Below are positions 1 through 9,415 of a stretch of DNA of 64,000 nt, one piece after another. The notes beneath the pieces were generated by a model that saw only the letters and a program-made list of their open reading frames with translations, was not told the origin of the DNA and made no database searches. The first letter of the stretch is position 1. Every line of letters begins with the position of its first letter. The DNA comes from an uncultured Hyphomicrobiales bacterium (GTDB lineage Bacteria; Pseudomonadota; Alphaproteobacteria; Rhizobiales; Beijerinckiaceae). The DNA is taken from the NCBI GenBank assembly GCA_903847605.1, contig CAINED010000013.1, positions 439,000-502,999 on the forward strand, written 5' to 3'. Position numbers and translations under genes: made by a program.

Positions 1-986
1 ATACGGCGACCTATATCGTCATCAACCTGATGCTGCAGAACTATCTCTACGGCAGCGTGCGCTGGCCCTGGGTCTCCGAACTCTACGAGTATCTGCAAGG
101 TGTGTTTCTGGCGAAGGCGATCGTTTCGGTTCTTGGCAATCCGCGCAAACCGACGTTCAACGTGACGGCGAAGGGCCTGACGCTCGATAACGATCATCTG
201 TCGGAATTGGCCTGGCCGTTCTTTGCGATCTGGGGCGCACTGTTCGCTGGCGGGCTGATGGCGACATGGCGCTACTTCTTCGAACCCGGCGTCAGCAATC
301 TCATGGTCGTCGTCGGGGCCTGGAATACTTTCAACATGCTCATTGCAGGCGCGGCGCTGGGTTCGGTCGCGGAGCGCAAGCAGCCGGATCGTCACCCGCG
401 TCTCACCATTACGCGCAAGGGCGTATTCCATAGCGGCGGCGTGAAAATTCCTGTCGCCATCGAGAACGTATCGGCGGGTGGCTGCGCAATCCGTCCGCTG
501 GAAGATGCGCCGCCATTCGATTGGCGCGTCGACGATACCGAGGGCCGGCTTTGGGTCGAGCCAATGGGAGAGGTCGTCAAGGCCGAAACGATACCGATCG
601 TTCTCAAGCACATTTCGAACAACAAGGGGCAGCTGCAATACGGTTTCGAATTCCCCGAGCTGAAGGCCGAGGAATATTACGTTCTCGCCGATCTCATGTA
701 TGCGGATTCGGATGCCTTGCCGCGCTTCCTTCGTTCGCGCCGCAAGCACAAGAATGTCTTCGCCGGCACATGGCAGTTCATCTTCTGGGGGATGGTCGAG
801 CCGTTCCGCGCATTCTCCTACATGCGCAAGAAGCCGCATGAGGAAGCGCCCGTGGTCGAAGAGAAGAAGGCGCCTGAGCTCCCGCATGTCGAGACGACAT
901 GGCTGCGCAAGCTGATCGCCATCGCCAACACCAAGGATACGCCGCAGGCGCGGAAGCCCGCCGAAAGCGGCGCGAAAGTCGCGTGA
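1..986 (+). CDS. bcsA: Cellulose synthase catalytic subunit BcsA, C-terminal part (5' truncated by window edge)
   Basis: This is the 3' end of the inner-membrane glucosyltransferase that polymerises UDP-glucose into cellulose and extrudes the chain. The frame is open from the first complete codon (position 3), so the start and the glycosyltransferase domain lie outside the window. Visible are the last membrane segments (LAWPFFAIWGALFAGG and a following hydrophobic stretch) and a PilZ domain over roughly codons 115-230 of the fragment. The PilZ domain has a basic RKQPDRHPR stretch and the motif NVSAGG (the N/DxSxxG element), which is the c-di-GMP binding signature of this family, so allosteric control by c-di-GMP is expected. 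The stop codon lies inside the region where bcsB begins, so the two are co-translated or nearly so. Confidence 0.95.
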   Translation, partial: TATYIVINLMLQNYLYGSVRWPWVSELYEYLQGVFLAKAIVSVLGNPRKPTFNVTAKGLTLDNDHLSELAWPFFAIWGALFAGGLMATWRYFFEPGVSNLMVVVGAWNTFNMLIAGAALGSVAERKQPDRHPRLTITRKGVFHSGGVKIPVAIENVSAGGCAIRPLEDAPPFDWRVDDTEGRLWVEPMGEVVKAETIPIVLKHISNNKGQLQYGFEFPELKAEEYYVLADLMYADSDALPRFLRSRRKHKNVFAGTWQFIFWGMVEPFRAFSYMRKKPHEEAPVVEEKKAPELPHVETTWLRKLIAIANTKDTPQARKPAESGAKVA

Positions 987-1006
987 GAAAAGGATCGATT
1001 TTCAAA

Positions 1007-3694
1007 GTGAAAAAAGCGCTGCGCACAAAATGCATCGTACTGGCGGTGTCGGCACTTTTGCCGGCAGCCTTCGCCGGCTTGCGTGCGCAGCCCATATTTA
1101 CGACGGCTCCGCCGCATCTTCAGGGCATGAAGCCCGCGCAGCCTTCCGCTCCTGCGCCATTGCCGCCCCGTGCGCCTGCTGCAATTGAAAAGCCCGCCGA
1201 GCGTTTGTCGCAGCCCCAGCCGCAACAGCAGGCTGCGCCGCGGATGCTGCCGATACCCGGCATGCAGCCGGCCGAAAAGAATCCGGCCCCGGTGGCGCCA
1301 GCCGTTGCGGCGCAGCCCTCTCCTGCGGCGCCGACGACGACGGAAATTCTGGCGCGTATCGGCCAGGCGACGCAAAAGCCGGCGGAGCGCGTTATCCGCC
1401 ATCTCACCAACAACATTCAAGGCTTCCGTCTTTCCGGCGAAATCGGCACGTCGGAATGGCCTGTTTATTTCACGCAAGCGCAGGCGCAGGACAGACTGCA
1501 ATTCCAGCTCGGCTACCTCTCCGCCGTTTCGGTGATGCCTGAAGCGTCAGTCATCAAGCTCTTCATCAACGATACGCTGGTCGGGCGCGCGAACATTCAG
1601 CCGACGCAGGGCGTACGCACGATCGTTTTCGATATTCCGTCCGGCCTCGTCAAAGCGGGCTTCAATTCCGTGCGCTTGTCAGCAGAGCAGCGCCATCGCG
1701 TCGATTGCTCGCTGAATGCGACCTACGAGTTGTGGACACAGATCGATCCGGGAAAAACAGGCTTTGTGCTTCCTGCCGGCGATGCGGGCGCGACAGGTTT
1801 TGCCGATCTTGCCGCGCTGCCGCCGGACGAACAGGGCGCCTTGCCGATCCGTATCGTGCTGCCGCCGAAAAGCACGCCGCAGCATATCGAACGCATCATC
1901 CGCTCGGTGCAGGCAATCTCGCTTGTCGGCCGTTTCGAACAGCCTGTCGTCGACATCGGTCCGCTGGCGAGCGGCCAGCACGGGATCAATCTCGTCATCG
2001 GCGCAGCGACATCGATCAACGATGTATTGATTGCCGCGCGCACAGGCCCTGTGAACGGACCGCGCGCGATCATTTCTCCCGCGACGCCGGGACGGCGCAC
2101 CACGGTCATTCTCACAGGCCGCAACGATAGCGAAATCGACCTGGCGATGAGCCAGATGATGGCGGCGACGCAGATGCGCGGCACGCCTGAGGGACTGCGC
2201 GCGGCGCGCGCCTTTCCGGGCTACCGTATTGAGGGCGGCCAGCGCGTGAAATTGCGCGACATGGGTCTTGCGAGCCAGGAATTTTCGGGACGTCTCTTTA
2301 AGGCGGCGTTCAATCTCATCATGCCGCCGGACTTTTATGCGGCGGACTATGGCAAGGCGATCCTCGATCTCGCTGGCGGCTATTCCGCAGGGCTCACGAA
2401 TGCGGCGCAGATTGTCGTCAGCGTCAACGGGCGCAACGCCGTGAGCCAGAAGCTGCCGAAATCCGGCGGCGAAGTCTTCAAGCAAAATCCGATCCCGTTG
2501 CAACTTGGGCATCTTCGCCCGGGTCTCAACCGCATCGAGATCGAAGCGCAGGTTCCGGTGGCGGAAGACGAAGCCTGCGATCCGCTGGCCGCGATCAACG
2601 GGCGCAAACGATTTCTCTTTCTGGATACGACAGAAATCGAAATGCCGCTCATTGCGCGCATCGCGCGCGTGCCCGATCTCGCCATCACGGCGACCGGCGG
2701 CTTTCCCTTCACTGGCGGCGCCCGGCCCAATCTTTATGTGCCCGCGCCGGATCGTCACGCCATTGCGGCGTCCGCAACTTTCGCGGCGCATCTTGCCATT
2801 GCGGCGGGCAATATCGTCGACTTCCGTTTTGCCGTGACGCGCCCCGCGATCGGTTCAGGTCCGACGCTTGTGATGGCCCCGTTCTCGAGTCTCGATGCCG
2901 ACATGCTGGCGTCTGTCGGTCTCAAGCGCGACGACCTGCACGAGAAGTGGCAGGAGCGCCTGAACGAGCCGCCGCGCACGCCTGGCGGCGAAGAACTCTC
3001 CGAGTGGGAGTTGATCGCGCGCAACCGGCTCGTGCTTCAACGCAACTTTCCGGCGGCTTGCCACATGCCGCGGCCGCCCGGAGGTTTCAAGACAGCGTTC
3101 ATGTTCGATTCGATGCCTGTTGGCTCCATCGATGACGACAAGCCCCAGCAGAGAGACCTGTTCGCGGAATGGGATACGCGCGTGCGTAACCAGTCGCGGA
3201 TCATGGGCTATATCTCGGGTATGGCTAAAGACGTGAACGACTGGTTCCGCGGCACCTATAGCGGCGCGCGGGTCTGGATCGACAAGCGGCTGGAGTTGAA
3301 TGCCACGTCGCCGATCACGCGGGAATCATCGCTGATCGTCGCGCAGAACCTTCTCGGCGACAGCACGAGCCATGTCTGGACGATTGTTACGGCGCCGAAC
3401 ACCGGCCTTCTCGCCCAGTCGATGAATTGTCTCGTCGATCCGCGCGTGTGGCGTCAGATCGCGGGCCGCATCGCCGTGCTGAATGCGAACGATGGGGCGG
3501 TCGTCGAAATTCCTGCAACGGACTCGCGGCTGATTCCGACGCAACCGCTTTCGGTGCGCAATGTGCGCCTGATTGTCGCCGGATGGTTCTCGCTGAACAG
3601 CAAGGTCTATGTTTTCGCGGCGCTGCTGATGGCGCTTCTCCTTGCGGCAAGCACCCGTCTCTTCCTGGCCAATGTCGGACGGAGGGACGGATGA
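1007..3694 (+). CDS. bcsB: Cellulose synthase periplasmic subunit BcsB
   Basis: Periplasmic, membrane-anchored partner of BcsA that guides the growing glucan out of the membrane. About 895 residues, a normal length for BcsB. I choose the GTG at 1007 because it is followed by a basic, hydrophobic signal peptide (VKKALRTKCIVLAVSALL) with an AAAAGGA stretch upstream; a GTG at 983 that overlaps the bcsA stop is the alternative. After the signal peptide comes a proline/alanine/glutamine-rich linker (about residues 30-110), then the jelly-roll/flavodoxin-like carbohydrate-binding region, and a single C-terminal transmembrane helix (VYVFAALLMALLLAAS) that anchors it next to BcsA. It overlaps bcsZ by 4 bases (ATGA). 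Confidence 0.93.
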   Translation: MKKALRTKCIVLAVSALLPAAFAGLRAQPIFTTAPPHLQGMKPAQPSAPAPLPPRAPAAIEKPAERLSQPQPQQQAAPRMLPIPGMQPAEKNPAPVAPAVAAQPSPAAPTTTEILARIGQATQKPAERVIRHLTNNIQGFRLSGEIGTSEWPVYFTQAQAQDRLQFQLGYLSAVSVMPEASVIKLFINDTLVGRANIQPTQGVRTIVFDIPSGLVKAGFNSVRLSAEQRHRVDCSLNATYELWTQIDPGKTGFVLPAGDAGATGFADLAALPPDEQGALPIRIVLPPKSTPQHIERIIRSVQAISLVGRFEQPVVDIGPLASGQHGINLVIGAATSINDVLIAARTGPVNGPRAIISPATPGRRTTVILTGRNDSEIDLAMSQMMAATQMRGTPEGLRAARAFPGYRIEGGQRVKLRDMGLASQEFSGRLFKAAFNLIMPPDFYAADYGKAILDLAGGYSAGLTNAAQIVVSVNGRNAVSQKLPKSGGEVFKQNPIPLQLGHLRPGLNRIEIEAQVPVAEDEACDPLAAINGRKRFLFLDTTEIEMPLIARIARVPDLAITATGGFPFTGGARPNLYVPAPDRHAIAASATFAAHLAIAAGNIVDFRFAVTRPAIGSGPTLVMAPFSSLDADMLASVGLKRDDLHEKWQERLNEPPRTPGGEELSEWELIARNRLVLQRNFPAACHMPRPPGGFKTAFMFDSMPVGSIDDDKPQQRDLFAEWDTRVRNQSRIMGYISGMAKDVNDWFRGTYSGARVWIDKRLELNATSPITRESSLIVAQNLLGDSTSHVWTIVTAPNTGLLAQSMNCLVDPRVWRQIAGRIAVLNANDGAVVEIPATDSRLIPTQPLSVRNVRLIVAGWFSLNSKVYVFAALLMALLLAASTRLFLANVGRRDG

Positions 3695-4821
3695 ACATCC
3701 TTCTCCGTCTGCGTTTCCACATCGTCGCGATCCTTCTGGCTCTCGCGCCGGCAACATGCTTCGCGCAGTCCCAACCCGCGCAGCCGCCGGAGATCGAACT
3801 TGCGCTGAACGCGCGTGACATACCGCTGGGAGGCGCGCTGAAGTCGCCGCGCTTCTGGTACGATTACAAGGCGCGTTTTGTATCGGCGCAAGGGCGCGTC
3901 ATCGATACGGCGAACGGGCTCATCAGTCATAGCGAAGGGCAGGGCTATGGCATGCTCTTCGCCGTCGCCGCCAACGACCGCGAGGCCTTCGATCGCATCT
4001 GGGGTTGGACGCGCGCCAATCTCATGGTGCGCGATGATCAATTGATTGCGTGGCGCTGGGAGCCGGGCCAGCGACCGGCCGTTGCCGACATGAACAACGC
4101 CACCGACGGCGATATTCTCGTCGCCTGGGCTCTGACGGAAGCCGCCGAATTGTGGGCGGAACTTTCCTATCGCGTTGCCGCGCGGCGCATCGCCACCGAG
4201 GTCGGCCGCAAGACGATTGTCTTCAAGACCAAGCCAGGGGCGCTGCTGATGCCCGCGGTTACAGGCTTCTCCGCGCAGGAACGTCCGGATGGACCGGTCA
4301 TCAACCTCTCCTATTATGTATTCCCCGCGTTGCCGCGACTGAAGATCGTAGCGCCGGAATACGACTGGTCGGGTCTTGCGCAATCCGGGCTCGATATTCT
4401 CAAGGCGTCGAATGCCGGCGGCGCAAAGCTCCCGAGCGAATGGATGTCAGTGCGCGAAGGGCAGGTGAAGCCGGCCGATGGCTTTGCGCCGCACTTCTCC
4501 TACAACGCCATCCGAATTCCTCTTTATCTCGCCTGGGCTGGCATCGGCGATCGCGATCACTATCGCGAATTCATGAACTGGGCGAAGCGCCGCAGCAGCA
4601 TCCTTCCCATCGTCGACGTGAAGAGCGGGCAGGAAGCCGACGCGTTCCGCGAGCCAGGTTATGCGGCGGTGGCGCATCTTCTCGATTGCATCGTCGCAGG
4701 AGGCACGACCAGCGCGGATGTCGCCGTTCCGCGCGAAGGCCAGAACTATTATCCGGCGACTTTGCAGTTGATGTCGCTTCTTGCGATCCAGATGAGGTAT
4801 GCGTCATGCGTGCGCACCTGA
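3691..4821 (+). CDS. bcsZ: Periplasmic endo-1,4-beta-glucanase BcsZ (glycoside hydrolase family 8)
   Basis: Cellulase found in most bcs operons, thought to trim or relieve mis-assembled cellulose in the periplasm. About 376 residues. The ATG at 3691 overlaps the bcsB stop (ATGA), has a GGAGGG site in front and opens a clear signal peptide (MNILLRLRFHIVAILLALAP, cleavage near CFAQS). The GH8 hallmark HSEGQGYGM is present, with the probable catalytic acid Glu82, followed by WAWRW-type aromatic substrate-binding residues and NNATDGDILVAWAL, the second conserved acidic motif. The catalytic residues needed for activity appear intact. The 3' end overlaps the next gene by 16 bases, again indicating one transcript. 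Confidence 0.94.
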   Translation: MNILLRLRFHIVAILLALAPATCFAQSQPAQPPEIELALNARDIPLGGALKSPRFWYDYKARFVSAQGRVIDTANGLISHSEGQGYGMLFAVAANDREAFDRIWGWTRANLMVRDDQLIAWRWEPGQRPAVADMNNATDGDILVAWALTEAAELWAELSYRVAARRIATEVGRKTIVFKTKPGALLMPAVTGFSAQERPDGPVINLSYYVFPALPRLKIVAPEYDWSGLAQSGLDILKASNAGGAKLPSEWMSVREGQVKPADGFAPHFSYNAIRIPLYLAWAGIGDRDHYREFMNWAKRRSSILPIVDVKSGQEADAFREPGYAAVAHLLDCIVAGGTTSADVAVPREGQNYYPATLQLMSLLAIQMRYASCVRT

Positions 4822-7706
4822 TCGCAATAACTTCGATCCTTTGCGCGTTGCTGATCGCGACGCCGTTCGCCGCGCAGGCCCAAGCTGCGCGCGAAGAAGG
4901 GTTCCTCGTCGATGTGCCGGCTTCGGCAGCGCCGGTGATCGCACCGCCGGCGCCGCGCGCGCCAGCAAAGCCTGTGCCGCAAGTCGAGACAGTGCCCGCG
5001 GCTGCGCCGGGGCAATCCGCAAAACCGTGGCCTTCGCCGGAGCAAGCGAAAGCGCCCGATCCGCGGCCCGAGCCCGAAGCCGGAGCGAAGATCGTACCGC
5101 TCGCCACGGACGGCCGCGGTCCCGACGAGAGTGCGCTACGTTACTATGCATCGCTGCAGCAGACGCGGCGCGTGGAGACCGAAATCAAGCGGCTTCAGCG
5201 CCTCTATCCCGACTGGAAGCCACCGGAAAATATCTTTAACGCGCCGGCCGCAGGCGCTGTCGACGAACAGCCGTTCTGGGATCTGTTCGCGCTCGACAAG
5301 ATGGAAGAGCTGCGCGCCGAAATCGACAAACGCATGAAGAAAGAGCCGGGCTGGCAGCCCTCGCCCGATCTCATGGACAAGATGAAGCGCAAGGAATCGC
5401 GCCTCAACATCACCTCGCTCTGGAAGGCGGGTAAGTGGAAGGACATTATCGCCTTCGTGCGCGGCAATGCGGAAGCGGTCGGCGAAGATACGGATGTTGA
5501 TATTCTCTGGACCGTCGCCGAGGCCTACGCCAAGACGAAACAGACGACCGACGCGCTGAACACCTACAAGGCGATACTCAAAAACAATCGCGAGCCTTCG
5601 CAACGGCTCGCGACGGTGCAGAAGGCGATGGCCGTTCTGCGCATGTCGGATGTCGAAGAACTGCTCGGCATGGCGAAAAAGGATTCGCGCGGCTACAGCG
5701 AGTTCGACGTCATTTCCATCGACATATCCCGCGGACGTATCAGCGCCTATCTTCACGACGAGCGCGAGGAGCCGATTCCCGAGGCCGAACTGCGCGCTTT
5801 CGAGCACTACGCGAAAGAGGACAAGGATCCCAATCAGGCCGGACTTGTCGCCTGGTATTATTACAAGATCCGCACCTTCTCGCAGGCGCTGGAATGGTTC
5901 AAGCATTCGGTATCGCGCGGCGGCGATGCGATGATCGCGCATGGACTCGCCCATTCGCTGCGCGAACTCGGGCTCTATCGCGAGACCGAAGATGTCGCCT
6001 ATGCGTGGCGCGAGCCGCTGGTGAACAACGCTATTCTCTTCATCGATATTCTCGAGCGCGATCTCACCAAGCAGGTGCCGCCCTATATCGAGCCGGAGCG
6101 GCTGCTGCGCTATGCGCAGGTGACGATGGACGGCGCGTCCGGCGAGGGCGCGCAGGCGCTCGCCTGGTACGCCTATAATTCCTGCCAGTTTCCGACGGCG
6201 CTCGAATGGTTCGAGCGCGCCGTCGCATGGTTGCCGAAAGAGGCGACCGTCTACGGCTATGCGCTGACTTTGCAGAAGCTGAAGAAGACGAAAGAATTCT
6301 GGGACACGATCAATCGTTACGACGGGCTCTTCCCGAAAGTTATCGACATCATCTATCCCGACGATTACCAGCATCCGCCGACGCCCTGCGAACTGGTGGA
6401 GGGGCGCGCGCAGCAGCGTCCGGCGCAGCCGGTTCCGCAATATGGCTATAGCGTGCCTTCGCCTTATACGGCGCAGCCGACTGCGATCGCCCCCTACGGA
6501 GCGCCTCGTCCGGCGGCCATGCCGGGAATCGTTGGTTACGGCGGAACGCCTGCGCCAGCCGCCCCACCGCAGCAGGCGCAACCGGCTCAAGCGCCGGTCG
6601 CTCAGGCGCCGGGTGCCGCAATGCCGGCAGCGCAGCCTCAGCCCTTCGGGCAGCCGCCAGCAAATCCCTATGCGACGCCGCAGCCTTTTTACGCGCAGAC
6701 GCCGCAAGGCATGCCCGGTTACTATCAGAATCCAAACCAGGTCTATCGCCGCGAACCTCGCATCGATCGCAAGCTGTTCCCGGTGTCCGTCGATCCGCAG
6801 AACCCGCTGCGCTTTTATCCGACCGGCCGTTACATGGGGCCGCAAGCCAGCGCGGCATCGCAGGGCATGGCGATGCAATCGCCGCTCGTCAACGAGCCGC
6901 CGATGGCGATGCTGCAACTCGTCGCGCGTCGCGTGCCCGATGTGACGCGCATGCCCTACGAGCGCTGGGGCTATGCGCTGCTGCCGGGCTATAACGGTAT
7001 CAACATTCCGACGGGGCCGCACAGTTCCGAGAAAGCGCCTTCGGGCACATTGTGGACGACGATCATGGCGCGCGATGCCGCTTCGACGCGCGGCGGCGCG
7101 TTCGATCCCATTCGCAACGATGTCGCGGCGCTCCTGCAGCGCATGAGCTCGATCCCGCGCGTGCCGCCGCCCGCCGCCTCCATTACGGGGCCCTGGACCG
7201 CGCCACGTCCTTACAAGTCGCGCGAGCAGCTCGAGGCCGAAGGTCTGCTGCAACCCGCGAATGCGAGCGCTGGACCCGCGGACGTTCCGCGCGCCAGTGC
7301 GCCGGCCTCGGTCTCGATGATGCCGCCGGGTGGCGCAACCGCGCCGCAAGCCGAACTGCCGCCGGGCGCGCGCGAATTGCCGCCGCAGGCGACGAAGCCG
7401 TCTGTGCCCGCCGCGCCGCCGCAGAGCAACATCGTTCCGCCGAAAGCCAGGGTCGAAAGCAACGCGCGCGACACGCTCGGCAAACAGGCAGCCGAATTCT
7501 ACAATCGCAAACAGTTTGCGGAGGCGCTCGAAGCGCTCGATCGCAGACTGAAGACCGCGCCGGAATCGACCGACCTCCGCCTCATTCGGGCATGGTCGCT
7601 TTTGAACCTCAACAGGGTCGAAGAAGCCAAACAGGTGTTCAGCACGCTGTCGAGCCCTGCGCGTCCCCGCGCCAGCGCGGATAGCGGCAATGCAAGAACG
7701 AGATGA
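4806..7706 (+). CDS. Large exported TPR protein of the cellulose operon (BcsK-like)
   Basis: About 966 residues, starting inside the end of bcsZ. A signal peptide (MRAHLIAITSILCALLIATP, cleavage near AQAQA) indicates export. A proline-rich stretch is followed by helical repeat units over about residues 110-520 (for example ALEWFKHSV, ALEWFERAVAWLP), a strikingly Pro/Gln/Ala/Tyr-rich segment (about 530-640), a conserved-looking block with RMPYERWGYALLPGYNG (about 715-735), another Pro-rich spacer, and a final TPR pair (about 888-950). It occupies the place BcsC has in enterobacterial operons, but I see no C-terminal beta-barrel, so it cannot by itself be the outer-membrane pore. In the Roemling-Galperin scheme, as I recall it, such a protein in a bcsABZ operon corresponds to BcsK. 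That assignment is inference from position and architecture. Confidence 0.75.
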   Translation: MRAHLIAITSILCALLIATPFAAQAQAAREEGFLVDVPASAAPVIAPPAPRAPAKPVPQVETVPAAAPGQSAKPWPSPEQAKAPDPRPEPEAGAKIVPLATDGRGPDESALRYYASLQQTRRVETEIKRLQRLYPDWKPPENIFNAPAAGAVDEQPFWDLFALDKMEELRAEIDKRMKKEPGWQPSPDLMDKMKRKESRLNITSLWKAGKWKDIIAFVRGNAEAVGEDTDVDILWTVAEAYAKTKQTTDALNTYKAILKNNREPSQRLATVQKAMAVLRMSDVEELLGMAKKDSRGYSEFDVISIDISRGRISAYLHDEREEPIPEAELRAFEHYAKEDKDPNQAGLVAWYYYKIRTFSQALEWFKHSVSRGGDAMIAHGLAHSLRELGLYRETEDVAYAWREPLVNNAILFIDILERDLTKQVPPYIEPERLLRYAQVTMDGASGEGAQALAWYAYNSCQFPTALEWFERAVAWLPKEATVYGYALTLQKLKKTKEFWDTINRYDGLFPKVIDIIYPDDYQHPPTPCELVEGRAQQRPAQPVPQYGYSVPSPYTAQPTAIAPYGAPRPAAMPGIVGYGGTPAPAAPPQQAQPAQAPVAQAPGAAMPAAQPQPFGQPPANPYATPQPFYAQTPQGMPGYYQNPNQVYRREPRIDRKLFPVSVDPQNPLRFYPTGRYMGPQASAASQGMAMQSPLVNEPPMAMLQLVARRVPDVTRMPYERWGYALLPGYNGINIPTGPHSSEKAPSGTLWTTIMARDAASTRGGAFDPIRNDVAALLQRMSSIPRVPPPAASITGPWTAPRPYKSREQLEAEGLLQPANASAGPADVPRASAPASVSMMPPGGATAPQAELPPGARELPPQATKPSVPAAPPQSNIVPPKARVESNARDTLGKQAAEFYNRKQFAEALEALDRRLKTAPESTDLRLIRAWSLLNLNRVEEAKQVFSTLSSPARPRASADSGNARTR

Positions 7707-7720
7707 CGGGACGAGATGAG

Positions 7721-8923
7721 ATGAAACGGCTCCTGCTTCTGCCGCTCGCATTATCCCTCGGAGGCTGTACCTTCGGCTTCATGCAGAAGGATTATGTCTC
7801 GCGTTCCGAAACCATCCCCGTGCGCGCCGTTCCCGCGTCCGTCGGCACAATTCCCGTGCAGGGCGTTCCCGCCGAAAGCGATGCGGCAGCCGAAGCGCGG
7901 CGTATTGCGGCTCTTCTATTGCCTGAAACCGCCGGCCAGATCCTGCGCATTCGCGAGAAGAACTTCGTCAACGGCACGCGCCAGGAAATCGTCATCGCCA
8001 CCGACAAGGGCACTTATGGCGAGAACGTCATCGACGTTCACATCCGCACGGCAGAACCCTCCGCGAAACACGTCAATCCCATGATGATCGGCCCGCCGTC
8101 GGAAAGCGGTATCCGCACGGAAATCCTGTCGCGCTTTCCGGATGTCCCCATGAATATCGTCACGCGTCCCATGCGCAATGCGCTGGGTCCGTTCGGTCTT
8201 GCCATCGGCAGGCATCCTGCGGGCTCGCGCTGTATCTTCGCGTGGCAATGGATTGACGATCTGCGCGAATCTTCGCCGGGCATGTCGAACCTCGTGAAGA
8301 TGAATGCGCTGATGTCCGGCCGCGGTCTCGCAGCGTCCATCAGGATCCGCCTCTGCCGCAGCGATTCGACCGTCGATCAGCTTGCGGGGCATATCGAAGG
8401 TTTGCGCGCAGGTTCAAGCGATGCGCTCGAACGCATTGCGCGGATGGATCGGCGCGATGCCGATGGCGAGACGGTCGCCGTCAACGGCGTGCGCGGCACG
8501 CCGCTGCTCAAACCGGTGTCCTCGCAAAGCCTCGAGGCCGCCATCGCGCGGCCTGCCGCCAAGCCGGCTGCGCCCGTTCAGACCGCGCAGGCGAAACCGA
8601 AGCCGAAACCACAACCGGCGAAACAGGCCGAGCCGCCAAAGCCGAGACGCGTTGTCGAGCAGGCGCCGAAACCTGCGCGCCAGACTGCGCCGCCACCACT
8701 GCCGCAACCTGTCGCCGCGCCGCAGCCTGCGCCCACCTATGCCGCGCCGCCGACCGCGGCTGTGCCGCCGAACGCCTATGGCCAGCGCTATCTCGCGCCG
8801 GTCGCCGGCGTTACGGCTCCCGCTGCCTATGGCGGCGCTGCAGGCAATCGCGCTGCCGGGAATCTGGCGCTGCCGCCACAGGCCTATCGAGGGCCCGGCG
8901 CGCCCCAGCAACCGGCTCAGTAA
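7721..8923 (+). CDS. bcsN: Cellulose biosynthesis lipoprotein, BcsN-like
   Basis: About 400 residues. The ATG at 7721 gives a textbook lipoprotein signal peptide (MKRLLLLPLALSLGGC, lipid-attachment Cys16); an in-frame ATG at 7703 overlaps the previous stop (ATGA) and is the alternative. The folded part covers about residues 20-225 and includes GPPSESGIRTEILSRFP and FAWQWIDDL, with two cysteines (in GSRCIFAWQW and IRLCRSD) that could pair in the periplasm. The last third is a low-complexity Pro/Ala/Lys/Gln tail that could reach through peptidoglycan. Position at the end of a Rhizobiales-type bcs operon and the lipobox fit BcsN (family CBP_BcsN), an alphaproteobacterial cellulose-operon protein of unknown mechanism. 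The symbol is probable, not certain. Confidence 0.65.
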   Translation: MKRLLLLPLALSLGGCTFGFMQKDYVSRSETIPVRAVPASVGTIPVQGVPAESDAAAEARRIAALLLPETAGQILRIREKNFVNGTRQEIVIATDKGTYGENVIDVHIRTAEPSAKHVNPMMIGPPSESGIRTEILSRFPDVPMNIVTRPMRNALGPFGLAIGRHPAGSRCIFAWQWIDDLRESSPGMSNLVKMNALMSGRGLAASIRIRLCRSDSTVDQLAGHIEGLRAGSSDALERIARMDRRDADGETVAVNGVRGTPLLKPVSSQSLEAAIARPAAKPAAPVQTAQAKPKPKPQPAKQAEPPKPRRVVEQAPKPARQTAPPPLPQPVAAPQPAPTYAAPPTAAVPPNAYGQRYLAPVAGVTAPAAYGGAAGNRAAGNLALPPQAYRGPGAPQQPAQ

Positions 8924-9143
8924 ATTGGCAACGCTGCAATCGAGACAAATTTAAGCGATCGTATAAACGCTTGCTAAGCGTAACGGCATCGCGTCGTCTA
9001 TTCTGACATCCAGTTAAGGAAGGGGTGACGCAAGGGAATGATTATGGCGTGTGCTGATTGAAGTGGGGACTTCATCCGGACCGTTCATGTCCGGGACAGA
9101 ATCCGGGTGGTAAATCCGGGGCGTTACTAGTTCGGGGGTCGCG

Positions 9144-9413
9144 ATGTCGATGACGGATTTCGAACGTATGCTGTCTGCGGTTCTGCCTGCCACGGGCCGA
9201 ACGTCGCTGACGCTCACTGAATTTCCGCGCGGCGACGACAGTCTTACGCAGATTCTCGAGAAGGCGATTCAACTCGGCAATCGCCGCAGTTCGCGTCTGA
9301 CCGAAATCTATCTGCCGATGCGCGAATATCCGTCCATGGGCGCGAGCTTCTGGCACGTTCCCGTGCAGGACAGCGGCACGCAGGATGTCGTGCGTCTCGT
9401 CTTCGAGAACTGA
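9144..9413 (+). CDS. Small hypothetical protein (89 aa)
   Basis: I do not recognise the family. The frame starts MSMTDFERMLSAVLP, with a G-rich ribosome-binding-like stretch (TTCGGGGG) just upstream, and has no signal peptide or membrane segment, so it is presumably cytoplasmic. It is mixed alpha/beta in appearance, with a conserved-looking IYLPMREYPSMGASFWHVP stretch. It follows the cellulose operon after a 220-bp gap that contains a 6-bp hairpin (8967-8981) and no clear promoter, and it ends two bases before the stop of the convergent molybdoenzyme gene. Codon use resembles that of neighbouring real genes. A role linked to cellulose is possible only by position. Confidence 0.55.
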   Translation: MSMTDFERMLSAVLPATGRTSLTLTEFPRGDDSLTQILEKAIQLGNRRSSRLTEIYLPMREYPSMGASFWHVPVQDSGTQDVVRLVFEN

Positions 9414-9415
9414 GG

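Noticed and set aside
1679-2791. 370-codon minus-strand frame inside bcsB
   Set aside because: Arg/Asp-rich shadow of bcsB without start signal or homology features.
5136-7751. Very long open frame on the minus strand opposite the TPR protein gene
   Set aside because: Its translation is arginine-rich with no recognisable domain, it follows the codon periodicity of the plus-strand gene, and high G+C makes such antisense frames common.
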